Positions 52,424 to 60,693 of a stretch of 64,000 nt of DNA are shown in pieces (the stretch's first letter is position 1; every line of letters starts with the position of its first letter). Position numbers and translations under genes: made by a program. Source of the DNA: Clostridiales bacterium UBA7568 (GTDB taxonomy: Bacteria > Bacillota > Clostridia > Oscillospirales > CAG-272); assembly GCA_002479075.1 (NCBI GenBank), contig DLLG01000001.1, forward strand, positions 124,001 to 188,000, read 5' to 3'. The notes below the pieces were generated by a model. That model was not told the origin of the DNA, made no database searches, and saw nothing but the letters and a program-made list of their open reading frames with translations.

Positions 52424-52843
52424 TTAAATATTTTTTTGTTTGTCCATATACGTTTGCAGAATTATTTCTGCCGCAAGAGAATCAACGACGTCCTTACGCT
52501 TTTTGCCGAAAACACCCGTTTCCGTCAATATTTCGTGCGCCTGCACTGTCGTTCTTCTTTCGTCTATCATAACGACGGGGATCTCTGTCCGGGCTTTGAG
52601 CATTTCGGCAAAATCCTTACAGGCCTGTGCCCTCGGTCCTTCCGTCCCGTTCATATTTATGGGCTTTCCGAGAACCATAAGCCCGATGTTCCATTCCTTT
52701 GCTTTTCTGACTATCTCATCTGCCGCTTTTTCGGGGTTATAGCTTTTTACACAGCCTGCACCGATAGCAATCAAGCCGAGATCGTCCGAATATGCAAGCC
52801 CCGTGCGCGCGTCACCATAGTCTATTCCGAGCAGTTTTACCAT
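52424..52843 (-). CDS. ruvX: Putative pre-16S rRNA nuclease / Holliday junction resolvase-like
   Basis: 139 residues, RNase H-fold YqgF family: 'LLGIDYGDARTGLAYSD' (first Asp), 'LGKPINMNGTEGPRAQ' and 'VVMIDERRTT' with 'KKRKDVVDSLAAEIIL'. The catalytic Asp/Glu/Asp set is complete. Family members process the 5' end of 16S rRNA or were once thought to resolve Holliday junctions. It overlaps the preceding PfkB-like gene by seven bases. Confidence 0.93.
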   Translation of the reverse strand: MVKLLGIDYGDARTGLAYSDDLGLIAIGAGCVKSYNPEKAADEIVRKAKEWNIGLMVLGKPINMNGTEGPRAQACKDFAEMLKARTEIPVVMIDERRTTVQAHEILTETGVFGKKRKDVVDSLAAEIILQTYMDKQKNI

Positions 52844-53937
52844 ACAAATGTTTTTATGCCTTTTTCGGCAATATATTCATCAATCTCCTGCCTTGACGGT
52901 ATCTTTTCGAGAACGCCTTCGTTGGCTTTTGTGAGGAGGCTTGCAACACCCGCATAGGTACAAGCGCGGAGCATATTTTTCGTTTCGAGATATTCCGCAA
53001 TGAATGCGCCCGTGTATGTCGGATTCATTTTGCCCTCTGTCGCACCTTCCGGGACGGGAAGCGTGATCTTCTGATAAGAGTTGCCGTCATATATAAGAGA
53101 GGTATCGTTTCCGACCTGAATTATATAATATTTTGAAGGTATCTTTGATTTAAGCGATATGAGCGCACGAACAATTCTGTCCTCGGAGGTTAAATAGAAT
53201 CCTGTCATTTTCGAAAGCGTTTCATCCGATATTATGAAAGCTCTGATGCCGCTGAATTCGGAAAGGGGGAGTGAGGAGGATGAAGAATTGTAGTCAACAA
53301 TCATATCAACTCTTCTCTTCATTGCCTCGTTGCAGGCGTAAAGAGCGAGCGATTCGCTTTTCTCGCAACGCTGTGTGTGCTTTCCGTCTGTTGTTTCGCC
53401 GTTATCGGTCAAATTGCTTTCGCCTTCGCTCTCCGTTATGTCGGTGCTTTCTTCAGCGTGCGGCTCCGATGTGATACAATTGAGATTATCCTGCGGAACA
53501 AGAAACAGATCCGGGCAGGTTCCGAAGGCTTCATCGATGTCCTTCTTTGTAAAGAAAGCATTTGCGCCCTTTGAGACGTAATGCTCGATTTCTCCCTTGT
53601 TGTCATAGAGAGTAACGGAGAAGCCTGTTTGAGCATTTTCCGGAAAGGTTATCATAGCGGTGTCAAGACCGTTTGCCTCATAATATCCTCTGAGTCTGCT
53701 ACCGTTTGAGTCATTTGCGAGCTTTGAGCAGAGAACGCATCTGCTACCCATCTTGCCGACTGTTATTGCAGCGGCAGCCGTCATTCCGTAAGGATGAAAG
53801 CCGTATTTGCCACCGTATGTTATATTTCCGTTTTTAAGCAGGCTATCGGTTTCCATTTCAAGGTTCATATAGCTTTCGCCGATAATAAGAACTTTTCTTT
53901 TTGAATTAGTGTTCAAATCAAGCACCGTCCTTTGCAT
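52837..53937 (-). CDS. PfkB-like protein lacking the catalytic motif
   Basis: 366 residues with a PfkB/ribokinase fold: 'GGKYGFHPYGMTAAAAITVGKMG' in the N-terminal half. A low-complexity acidic/Thr-rich insertion (about 160-195) is unusual. Near the C terminus 'MNPTYTGAFIAEYLE' stands where ribokinases have DTTGAGD, so the catalytic Asp is missing and it is likely a pseudokinase. The ATG is only about nine bases after the expected transcript start (promoter 53953-53981), so the TTG at 53916, behind AAAGGA, may be the true start. Co-transcribed with ruvX and glyS. Confidence 0.75.
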   Translation of the reverse strand: MQRTVLDLNTNSKRKVLIIGESYMNLEMETDSLLKNGNITYGGKYGFHPYGMTAAAAITVGKMGSRCVLCSKLANDSNGSRLRGYYEANGLDTAMITFPENAQTGFSVTLYDNKGEIEHYVSKGANAFFTKKDIDEAFGTCPDLFLVPQDNLNCITSEPHAEESTDITESEGESNLTDNGETTDGKHTQRCEKSESLALYACNEAMKRRVDMIVDYNSSSSSLPLSEFSGIRAFIISDETLSKMTGFYLTSEDRIVRALISLKSKIPSKYYIIQVGNDTSLIYDGNSYQKITLPVPEGATEGKMNPTYTGAFIAEYLETKNMLRACTYAGVASLLTKANEGVLEKIPSRQEIDEYIAEKGIKTFVW

Positions 53938-53952
53938 AAAATAATACAGCTT

Positions 53953-53981
53953 ATTATACTATGAAATTATTGTTTTGTAAA
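53953..53981 (-). promoter_or_regulatory. Promoter of the PfkB-like/ruvX/glyS operon
   Basis: Minus strand TTTACA (53976-53981), 17 bases, TATAAT (53953-53958). Confidence 0.75.
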
Positions 53982-54030
53982 TAGATGACGAAAAAAACTT
54001 GAAATTTATCTCTCGCTTTAGAGAATGATA

Positions 54031-54059
54031 TTGCAATCGGACGGCGTTTCTGATACAAT
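54031..54059 (+). promoter_or_regulatory. Promoter of the NUDIX/DUF2500 unit
   Basis: TTGCAA (54031-54036), 17 bases, TACAAT (54054-54059). Confidence 0.7.
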
Positions 54060-54097
54060 ATTCCGTGAAAAGACAGGTAGGCGGATCGGAGGGAAGT

Positions 54098-54721
54098 ATG
54101 GACAACAACGACAAAGTTCTTGAATGGGCAATGAAAATACAGGGTATCGCTCAGTCGGGGCTGGCGTATTGCAAAAATGAATACGATATAGAGCGTTATA
54201 TGCAGCTACGTGAAATTTCCGCCGAGATGATTTCGGAGAGGACCGATATACCGGCCGGAAAGATAAAGGAAATCTTTTGCGGAGAAACGGGATATCAGAC
54301 GCCGAAAATAGACACACGTGCGGCAATATTCTGTGAAGGAAAGATATTGCTCGTGCGCGAGAAAAGCGGAATGTGGGCGTTGCCGGGCGGCTGGTGCGAT
54401 GTTGATATGTCTGTCGGGGAAAATACCGTGAAAGAAGCCAAAGAGGAAGCTGGGCTTTGCGTGACGGCAGAACGGATCATTGCCGTTCAAGACTGGAGAA
54501 AGCACAATGCGCACAATTATATTTTCGGAATCATAAAGATTTTTGTCCTGTGCAGATTGATAGGCGGAGAATTCATCCCGAATATAGAAACAACTGAATC
54601 CGCATATTTCGGTCGCGATGAGATTCCCAAAGAGCTTGCCACGAACAAAACAACAAAAGAGCAGATTTTAATGTGCTTTGAAGCAAACGAAAACGATAAT
54701 GCAAAAGTTGTTTTCGACTAA
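54098..54721 (+). CDS. NUDIX hydrolase with N-terminal Nudix_N domain
   Basis: 207 residues from ATG 54098 behind CGGAGGGAAG. The N-terminal ~60 residues are helical and match the Nudix_N family ('KIQGIAQSGLAYCKNEYDIERYMQLREISAEM'). The Nudix box follows ('GGWCDVDMSVGENTVKEAKEEAGL' region) but its first Glu is Met and its Arg is Lys, so activity may differ. Relatives hydrolyse ADP-ribose or other nucleoside diphosphates. Confidence 0.88.
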   Translation: MDNNDKVLEWAMKIQGIAQSGLAYCKNEYDIERYMQLREISAEMISERTDIPAGKIKEIFCGETGYQTPKIDTRAAIFCEGKILLVREKSGMWALPGGWCDVDMSVGENTVKEAKEEAGLCVTAERIIAVQDWRKHNAHNYIFGIIKIFVLCRLIGGEFIPNIETTESAYFGRDEIPKELATNKTTKEQILMCFEANENDNAKVVFD

Positions 54722-54747
54722 TGCACAGATAACGAAAGGAGTAGGAA

Positions 54748-55113
54748 ATGGACGGTTTTTTCGGCGGATTTGAAATAATGTTTTTTCTTATGTTCTCGCT
54801 TATAATTGCGATGTTTATTTTTTCCTTTGTTATGATGATAAGGCAATGGAAAAGAAATAATAATTCGCCAAGGCTGACAGTTGAAGCGACTGTTGTTGAC
54901 AAGAGAAAAGATGTTTCATATCATCACCACCATACGGGAAACACTATGGGCACAATGAACACCTCATCGACCTCTTATCTGATAACCTTTCAGGTTGAAA
55001 GCGGGGACAGACTGGTTCTTCGCGTCAGTCGCGATGAGTACGGAATGATTGTTGAAGGCGATACGGGAAAACTGACGTTTCAGGGAACAAGATATATCAG
55101 CTTTGAAAGATAA
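54748..55113 (+). CDS. DUF2500 family membrane protein
   Basis: 121 residues: one N-terminal transmembrane helix (about 8-32), then a soluble beta-rich domain 'LTVEATVVDKRKDVSYHHHH', 'YLITFQVESGDRLVLRV' and 'GDTGKLTFQGTRYISF', the DUF2500 pattern. Function unknown. GAAAGGAGT stands before the ATG, 26 bases after the NUDIX stop. Confidence 0.85.
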   Translation: MDGFFGGFEIMFFLMFSLIIAMFIFSFVMMIRQWKRNNNSPRLTVEATVVDKRKDVSYHHHHTGNTMGTMNTSSTSYLITFQVESGDRLVLRVSRDEYGMIVEGDTGKLTFQGTRYISFER

Positions 55114-55134
55114 CAAACAAAATGAACTAAATTT

Positions 55135-55176
55135 ACACGGCTGAATGATCAAAGATCGTCCTGCCGTGTTTATTTT
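55135..55176 (+). terminator. Intrinsic terminator
   Basis: ACACGGC / GCCGTGT with an inner GATC/GATC stem, then TTATTTT. Confidence 0.75.
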
Positions 55177-55219
55177 CGCCCGGCAAATTATGTACAAAAG
55201 GTAAAATGTGATTTTCCTA

Positions 55220-55247
55220 TTGACTTTTTTATAAAAGGTTATATAAT
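55220..55247 (+). promoter_or_regulatory. Promoter of MATE exporter gene
   Basis: TTGACT (55220-55225), 16 bases, TATAAT (55242-55247). Confidence 0.75.
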
Positions 55248-55278
55248 GTGAAAAGATTTTTTTCGGAGGTATCCTTTT

Positions 55279-56733
55279 ATGGAGAAGAAAAGCAACTTTT
55301 TTGCGCAACTTTCCCGCCCGGTTGACCTTACGCAGGGAACGCCGTGGAAGGTTATACTCAAATATTCCGCTCCGATAATACTTTCGTATTTTCTCCAGCA
55401 GATATATGTCCTTACCGATGCGATAATCTGCGGCCAGGTACTAACTTCTTCAGAGGTCGCAGGCGTAAATGATACATTTCCGCTCACATTTATATTTCTT
55501 CAGTTTGCGTTCGGATGCACAGCCGGATTTTCAGTCGTTACGGCAAGATCTGCCGGGCAGAATGACGCCGGCGGCGTGAGAAAATCATTTGCAACACAGA
55601 TATATCTTTCCGTCCTGATCTCGCTTTTGCTGACGTTTGTTTCAATTTCATTTCTTCCGCAGCTTCTCGGAATAATCAACGTAACAGAAGTAAACAAAGC
55701 GGTATATGACGCTGCATACAGTTACTGCTTTATAATTTTCATAGGCATAATTGCGCAGATGGGATATAACTTCATATGCGGTATACTCAGGGCTTACGGA
55801 GATTCAGTGACGCCGCTTGTGTTCCTTATAATCTCAACTGCATTGAATGTAGTTCTCGATATTATTTTTCTGTCTGTCTTAAAAATGGGTCCGTCCGGTG
55901 CTGCCATAGCGACCGTGCTTGCACAGTTTATAAGCGTGATCGGTTGCTCTGTTTATGCTTTTACAAAATACAAAGAGCTACGCCTGCACATTTCCGATTT
56001 CAAAGTAGACAAAACCACATTTTTTATGCATATAAAGCAGGGAATACCTCTTGGATTGCAATTTTCGGTCCTTGCAATCGGAATAATTGTGATGCAGGCA
56101 GCCGTAGTAGAGTTTGATATAACGGCAACCGGAAAAATGGTTGCCGGAACACCGGCACAAAACGGATTCGGTGCAGCAAACAAGCTCATAAATTTCCTTA
56201 TGGCAGCTTATAACGGACTCGGCTCGGCAATACTCGGCTTTAATGCGCAGAACTACGGAAGAAAGAATTACGACAGAATAAAAAAGGGAACAGTTCAAAC
56301 GCTTCTGATAATGCTTGTCGTTTTTGTAATATGCCTTGTATCAGGACTTCTTCTTTCAATAAACGGCACATATCAATATATCTTTATGAGCGCCGACAAG
56401 ATCTCCAAAGAAACTGTCCGGTTCGGAAACGTCTTTATTTATGTTGACATAGCGTTTTATGCGATTCTTGGGTTCCTCATAGTTGTCAGAAGCGCCGTGC
56501 AGGGGATATTTCTTCCGGGGTATGTTCTTGGAGCGGGAATCGCCGAGCTTACGGCACGGGTGATCATTTGCTCGTGCTTGCCTCAAATTTTAAACGGTGC
56601 TCCTGTAAACGATACGGCTTCTTCTCTGGCTTTTGCCGCAGTTTGCTTCGGCGACCCGGGTGCGTGGATGTGCGCATCGACTTTGCTTCTTGTTCCTTTT
56701 ATAAAGTATATATTGAAAAAGAAATATAATTGA
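55279..56733 (+). CDS. MATE family efflux transporter
   Basis: 484 residues, twelve helices in two halves, 'ILKYSAPIILSYFLQQIYVLTDAIICGQ' opening the first and 'HIKQGIPLGLQFSVLAIG' the second. CGGAGG before the ATG. Exports organic cations or drugs by ion gradient. It is the last chromosomal gene before the prophage, whose non-coding region begins right after its stop codon. Confidence 0.92.
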   Translation: MEKKSNFFAQLSRPVDLTQGTPWKVILKYSAPIILSYFLQQIYVLTDAIICGQVLTSSEVAGVNDTFPLTFIFLQFAFGCTAGFSVVTARSAGQNDAGGVRKSFATQIYLSVLISLLLTFVSISFLPQLLGIINVTEVNKAVYDAAYSYCFIIFIGIIAQMGYNFICGILRAYGDSVTPLVFLIISTALNVVLDIIFLSVLKMGPSGAAIATVLAQFISVIGCSVYAFTKYKELRLHISDFKVDKTTFFMHIKQGIPLGLQFSVLAIGIIVMQAAVVEFDITATGKMVAGTPAQNGFGAANKLINFLMAAYNGLGSAILGFNAQNYGRKNYDRIKKGTVQTLLIMLVVFVICLVSGLLLSINGTYQYIFMSADKISKETVRFGNVFIYVDIAFYAILGFLIVVRSAVQGIFLPGYVLGAGIAELTARVIICSCLPQILNGAPVNDTASSLAFAAVCFGDPGAWMCASTLLLVPFIKYILKKKYN

Positions 56734-56771
56734 GCAAGTGGGAGAAGAAAAAACAGAACCCGCCCACTTGC
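56734..56771. repeat. Prophage hairpin A
   Basis: GCAAGTGGG / CCCACTTGC, directly after the MATE stop codon. No T-run on either strand. Confidence 0.7.
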
Positions 56772-56796
56772 ACAAAACGAATATTTTGTAGTCGGA

Positions 56797-56847
56797 GTAG
56801 TAGCGCTCCACGGAGAGACAGAACACGCAGAGAAGGAGCGATACTAC
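56797..56847. repeat. Prophage hairpin B
   Basis: GTAGTAGCGCTCC / GGAGCGATACTAC with one mismatch and a 25-base loop. Candidate replication origin or packaging signal. Confidence 0.65.
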
Positions 56848-56856
56848 GGAGACAGT

Positions 56857-56907
56857 AATTGACTGTACGGGACACCTTGACGGGTATGTAAGCCCGTACA
56901 GGCAATT
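56857..56907. repeat. Prophage hairpin C
   Basis: AATTGACTGTACGGG / CCCGTACAGGCAATT, 15-base arms with one mismatch and a 21-base loop. With A and B it resembles the intergenic region of filamentous phages, which holds the origin and packaging hairpin. Confidence 0.65.
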
Positions 56908-56941
56908 ATACAAAATACAAAATATGTATAGTTTGTATAAT
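56905..56941 (+). promoter_or_regulatory. Inverted repeat over the rep promoter
   Basis: ATTATACAAA (56905-56914) and TTTGTATAAT (56932-56941) form perfect 10-bp arms 17 bases apart; the right arm contains the TATAAT box (56936-56941). It may be an operator. A -35 match is poor. Confidence 0.55.
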
Positions 56942-56972
56942 GTTGGAAAATCGAAAAGGGAAGTGCTTTATA

Positions 56973-57007
56973 AGACGCTTTTACGAAAGTAAAGGCGTCT
57001 TTTTTTG
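56973..57007 (+). terminator. Terminator between promoter and rep
   Basis: AGACGCTTTTAC GAAA GTAAAGGCGTCT then TTTTTTG. It lies about 30 bases after the -10 box and would end a short RNA before rep. Confidence 0.8.
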
Positions 57008-57016
57008 TTTTCCTTC

Positions 57017-57054
57017 ACACCTTGTACTCCAAAACGGAGATGAGGTGTTTTTTT
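57017..57054 (+). promoter_or_regulatory. Second hairpin, holding the rep ribosome site
   Basis: ACACCT-CTCC pairs with GGAG-AGGTGT, followed by seven T then the rep ATG. The ribosome site GGAGATGAGG is inside the 3' arm, so the structure could both end transcription and hide the start. Confidence 0.6.
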
Positions 57055-58056
57055 ATGGGCAAAGCGTCACGCTCGTACGTTCTGACTATACCCGCCGATA
57101 TTGAAAACGACGGTTATAGTCAAGTAGAAGTACAGGAGCGTTTGAAGAATTATACATACATCGGACAACTTGAAGAAGGCGAAGAAGTCAATGAAACGAC
57201 AGGGAAGCACTACTTGCATTGGCAAGTCTATATAGAGAATGAAAATTCCATTTCGTTTGACGTGCTTCGCCACAAGTTTGATAAGAAAGCTGCACACATA
57301 GAAAAACGTCAAGGCACTAAAAGACAAGCCTATGAATATTGCACCAAAGAAGATAAGACGTATCAAGGTGTCCGAATTCAAAACGGTGATATAGAGCTTG
57401 ACGATAACAAAGGCAAACGCACTGATCTGCAGAACATAGCCGATGAAGTGCTTGCCGGAGCTTCGGAAGAAGAAGTACTAATCAAGTACCCGCAATCCGC
57501 CCATTGTATGGTGTATATCCGCAAGCTCCGTGAAACGTACATAAAGAAAACATACGGCGAAAAGCTCCGCGACAATTTGCACGTAACGTACATATACGGC
57601 GAAAGTGGAGCAGGAAAGACGAGGGCTATATATGATACATACAAGTTTAGCGAGGTGTACCGAGTTACTGATTACGAACACCCATTTGACAACTACAATT
57701 ACGAACCTGTGTTGGTCTTTGATGAGTTTAATTCGCAGATTAAAATCGAACTTATGCTCACGCTGTTAGACATATACCCGGTACAGCTACCTTGTAGATA
57801 TAACAACAAGTGGGCGTGTTACTCGCAAGTGTATATCATAAGCAACAAGCCCCTTGACAGGCAGTATGATGACCCTTGGAAACCGATATTGTACGAACAG
57901 GATAAGGCTTTCCGCCGTCGTATAAATCAGGTTATCAAATACTACTACGACGATAGCGGACAACCCCGTTGCGAGCTTGAGTTTGCGAGAGCTCGAAGCC
58001 CTACAAAGCAAATGAGCTTTACCGAAATATCAAACGACGATGAATTACCATTCTGA
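57055..58056 (+). CDS. Rolling-circle Rep with HUH endonuclease and SF3 helicase (CRESS-like)
   Basis: 333 residues from ATG 57055. N-terminal HUH part: motif I 'RSYVLTIPADI', motif II 'KHYLHWQVYIE' (His-x-x-His-Trp-Gln, as in circovirus-like Rep), and motif III 'YEYCTKEDKT' with the catalytic Tyr and Lys. Then the superfamily 3 helicase: Walker A 'IYGESGAGKTRAIYD', Walker B 'PVLVFDEFN', motif C 'VYIISNKPLD' and an Arg-rich end 'AFRRRINQV'. This arrangement defines Rep of eukaryotic CRESS-DNA viruses and of related bacterial plasmids. It should nick its origin, probably in the hairpins upstream, and unwind the phage genome. Confidence 0.9.
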   Translation: MGKASRSYVLTIPADIENDGYSQVEVQERLKNYTYIGQLEEGEEVNETTGKHYLHWQVYIENENSISFDVLRHKFDKKAAHIEKRQGTKRQAYEYCTKEDKTYQGVRIQNGDIELDDNKGKRTDLQNIADEVLAGASEEEVLIKYPQSAHCMVYIRKLRETYIKKTYGEKLRDNLHVTYIYGESGAGKTRAIYDTYKFSEVYRVTDYEHPFDNYNYEPVLVFDEFNSQIKIELMLTLLDIYPVQLPCRYNNKWACYSQVYIISNKPLDRQYDDPWKPILYEQDKAFRRRINQVIKYYYDDSGQPRCELEFARARSPTKQMSFTEISNDDELPF

Positions 58057-58070
58057 AAAGGAGTACAAAA

Positions 58071-58298
58071 ATGAAAATCGATTATGACAACGTACAAATT
58101 ATATCAAGCATAGACCTTGTAAACAAGGCTTGCCGAGATTACGTCCTTAAGCTCGGCATAATACCGGAGCTTGATATGTTTATCGTCTGGGAAGATAAAG
58201 GACACGTGTTCCTTGGCGATACAGCGATATTCAGTAACAAAGAAGAAGCGTATATCAAATACGCACAGATGATATTAACACATAAAGAGAGGGTATAA
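58071..58298 (+). CDS. Small prophage protein, unknown
   Basis: 75 residues, AAAAGGAG before the ATG. Mixed alpha/beta sequence, no membrane helix. 14 bases after rep; no match recognised. Confidence 0.65.
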   Translation: MKIDYDNVQIISSIDLVNKACRDYVLKLGIIPELDMFIVWEDKGHVFLGDTAIFSNKEEAYIKYAQMILTHKERV

Positions 58299-58301
58299 AG
58301 G

Positions 58302-58454
58302 ATGATAACGTTTGACATAATTCTTGACATAATGCTTTATGCTTCGCTTGCGATACTTGTTATAACAGCTTTTGCATTCTCCCTCTTGGCTTCTCTGCCT
58401 ACGGGCAGGAAAGATACAGACGACAAACACGACGAAAGTCGTAAAAATAAATAA
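58302..58454 (+). CDS. Small prophage membrane protein (50 residues)
   Basis: ATG at 58302, overlapping region of the previous stop by three bases of spacing, behind GAGAGGG. One hydrophobic helix 'IMLYASLAILVITAFAFSLL' and a charged C-terminal tail. Size and place suit a minor coat protein (pVII/pIX-like) of a filamentous phage, but this is inferred from layout only. Confidence 0.6.
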   Translation: MITFDIILDIMLYASLAILVITAFAFSLLASLPTGRKDTDDKHDESRKNK

Positions 58455-58478
58455 CAAAAAAAGAAAGGAATTAAAACA

Positions 58479-58718
58479 ATGGAAAACAACGAAAGAAAAG
58501 ACGCGGTAACAGTTACCCTCACTATCAAGAAGAGAGCGTATATCGATAAGAACGGCGAGCGCAGACAAGCTCTCGACTATACTTATCATTGCCCCGTGAG
58601 AAACAGAGATATAAAGCTCTCTCCGGTCTTTAAGTCCGACGCATATGTCAATACGGAGCTGCTCGGAATGCTCCTTGCGGACGACGACAGCCCCGTTGAA
58701 CCGTCAACGGCGAGATAA
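58479..58718 (+). CDS. Small soluble prophage protein, possible ssDNA-binding protein
   Basis: 79 residues, GAAAGGAATT before the ATG. Beta-rich and charged: 'VTVTLTIKKRAYIDKNGERRQALDYTYHC'. The gene-V-like ssDNA-binding protein of filamentous phages is of similar size (about 87 residues) and sits near the coat genes, which is the only ground for the guess; an OB-fold cannot be proved by eye. Confidence 0.5.
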   Translation: MENNERKDAVTVTLTIKKRAYIDKNGERRQALDYTYHCPVRNRDIKLSPVFKSDAYVNTELLGMLLADDDSPVEPSTAR

Positions 58719-58789
58719 CGAATGATTTTCACACGGTAGCGCGCCCGTGATGAAATAAAGAATAGTGCAGGAAAGGAGGCGCATATAGT

Positions 58790-59014
58790 TTGGTAGCTGA
58801 TATAGTAAAATCCGTTGTAGATGCAATTTCCGGACTTCTTTCGGGCATCGGCTCGACGATCGTTTCTACATTCGAATCTATTTTCATCGAGAAAACAACG
58901 GGGTCTGATGGCACTGTAACAAAGACAATTTCAACGTTTGCAATATGGGGACTTGTTTTTCTCGGCGTTGGATTTGCTTCAACTCTGCTTTGGACAATCT
59001 TCCGCAAAATCTAA
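58790..59014 (+). CDS. Major coat protein candidate (pVIII-like)
   Basis: 74 residues from TTG 58790 behind AAAGGAGG. A soluble N-terminal amphipathic stretch, then one hydrophobic helix 'TFAIWGLVFLGVGFASTLLW' and a basic end 'TIFRKI'. This is the shape of filamentous-phage major coat proteins: short, one membrane helix, positive tail inside. No signal peptide is visible. A strong terminator follows immediately, as after gene VIII in Ff phages, which suits high expression. Confidence 0.7.
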   Translation: MVADIVKSVVDAISGLLSGIGSTIVSTFESIFIEKTTGSDGTVTKTISTFAIWGLVFLGVGFASTLLWTIFRKI

Positions 59015-59029
59015 TCTAAAAAAAATACC

Positions 59030-59063
59030 TCAAAAGAGGGCGGGGGAAAGCCCGCCCTCTTTG
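59030..59063 (+). terminator. Terminator after coat gene
   Basis: AGAGGGCGGG GGAAA GCCCGCCCTCTTT, about ten GC-rich pairs. It separates highly expressed coat genes from the surface-protein gene. Confidence 0.85.
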
Positions 59064-59079
59064 CTATGAAAGGAGATTT

Positions 59080-60690
59080 ATGAAAACTAAAAAACGAATA
59101 TTCGCGATGATCGCCGTGTTCATCGTGTGCTTTATGTACATTTCGAGCTTCTCGGTTTCCGCATATCGTCTGTACGAAATGGATTGTAAATATGATCCTG
59201 ATACTCACGAGGTAGAATTTACAGGTATGCTCGGAGCTGCATATTACGAGATACGCGCCTATGCTCCTGATGAAGATATTTCTTCAAATACCGGTACACT
59301 TATGTCTACGTTCACGCCCGATAAAGCTTCCACCGGAGAAGAGTATTACGAAGTTACTCTCGGTGGAGACCACGACGGACCTCTTGATACCGCGCTGCGA
59401 GCTTTTGAAGCTCAAGCCTATTATACCATTAAGGTTTACGCTTACGGCGCATATGTTCCCGTTTCGCGCTTTTCCGTCAAAATGGAAGGTGTCAATTGTA
59501 CAACCGACAAGACCGTTGACAAAGTAAACAACGGAGACACTTATACCGCAAGGTTTACTACATCTCACGCATCTTTAAAAGCTGAATATGGTGTCATTAC
59601 CGTAACTATGGGCGGTGTGTATATACATAATACCGATCAGGTTACTACAACTACCGGAGACGGTTATATGGAAGTTACCGTTACTAACGTTACAGGAGTA
59701 TTGTATATACAGTGTTCTGCTCAAGAATATCCCGAACCCGATTCTCTTGATGCGCCCGATCCTCATTCAGACGGTGACTTCTTAAAGTGGTCTTCTGTCG
59801 CAGGAGCAACAGAATATTGGGTTGAGATCTACCAAGGCGGTCAAATTATGGACGGTAATCTTGTATACGGTGGTTTTGTAGCCGATACTGAAATTGGCGT
59901 AGCCACTCATTATACGGTTGACGGTAATTATTACGTTCGTGTAAGAGCGTCCTATGGCTCGGGTATGGTTTATTCCGCTTGGTCGTCTTGGTACGATTTC
60001 CTTTTGGTATCTACAGATATACCGATGGATCCCGATTCTCTTGATATACCGAATTGTTCTACATACGAGGATGACTTAATTTGGGCTGAAGTCGAAGGTG
60101 CGACGGAATATTTGGTTGAGATTCGCAAAGGCTCTACTGACGGTACACTTCTTCTTAGCTCGTTTATAGAAGATATGGGTGTTGACGTTGGTGGTTATTA
60201 CACCGGTGACGATTATTATTATGTCCGCGTTAATGCTTCTTATAATCGCGGTGAGCTTTATTCCGGCTGGACACAATGGTACCGTTTCGATTTTACGAAC
60301 GTGTCTAAAAATGCCCCTCAAAGTGCTCCCATAGATATTCCCGTGGTTTATAGCTCTGATATAGACTATGCTTCTACGTCTATTGATGTTGTTATCGGTG
60401 AAAGCAATCCTTGGGTCAGAGTAACAGGCAAAGGCGGCGGAATATGCAAAAAGCCGCACATCGTTGATAAAAACGGTGACGGCTATGATGATGACAGTTT
60501 TATTGCAGGTAGCGACAGCTCCGGAAGCTCTTTAACAGATTTAATTCCGAAAATCCTTGGCTCTGTTACGGGTTCTTTTCTTTATGTTGCAAAAAATATT
60601 GAAGTGGCGGGTGTTTCTTTGCTTACCGTTTTTGGCGTTTTAGCTTGCGGTTTTGCTCTTGTGCTTTTGTTTACGTTTTTTAAGAAGTGA
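59080..60690 (+). CDS. Phage surface/adsorption protein candidate (pIII-like) with tandem beta repeats
   Basis: 536 residues, ATG behind GAAAGGAG. A signal peptide (about 1-27), an N-terminal beta domain (to ~215), two tandem repeats of about 100 residues (about 217-315 and 316-405), each starting PDSLD and ending in '(D/N)YYVRV.ASY..G..YS.W..WY.F' like fibronectin-III folds, a Ca-loop-like 'DKNGDGYDDD' (~462), and a single C-terminal helix 'VFGVLACGFALVLLFTFFKK'. Signal peptide, receptor-binding domains and C-terminal anchor follow the plan of pIII. Its position after the coat gene fits. Target receptor unknown. Confidence 0.7.
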   Translation: MKTKKRIFAMIAVFIVCFMYISSFSVSAYRLYEMDCKYDPDTHEVEFTGMLGAAYYEIRAYAPDEDISSNTGTLMSTFTPDKASTGEEYYEVTLGGDHDGPLDTALRAFEAQAYYTIKVYAYGAYVPVSRFSVKMEGVNCTTDKTVDKVNNGDTYTARFTTSHASLKAEYGVITVTMGGVYIHNTDQVTTTTGDGYMEVTVTNVTGVLYIQCSAQEYPEPDSLDAPDPHSDGDFLKWSSVAGATEYWVEIYQGGQIMDGNLVYGGFVADTEIGVATHYTVDGNYYVRVRASYGSGMVYSAWSSWYDFLLVSTDIPMDPDSLDIPNCSTYEDDLIWAEVEGATEYLVEIRKGSTDGTLLLSSFIEDMGVDVGGYYTGDDYYYVRVNASYNRGELYSGWTQWYRFDFTNVSKNAPQSAPIDIPVVYSSDIDYASTSIDVVIGESNPWVRVTGKGGGICKKPHIVDKNGDGYDDDSFIAGSDSSGSSLTDLIPKILGSVTGSFLYVAKNIEVAGVSLLTVFGVLACGFALVLLFTFFKK

Positions 60691-60693
60691 TTT

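Noticed and set aside
56905..56941. XerCD/dif-type site for prophage integration
   Set aside because: It is a symmetric 10-bp inverted repeat with a 17-base gap, not the 11-6-11 layout of dif, and includes the promoter.
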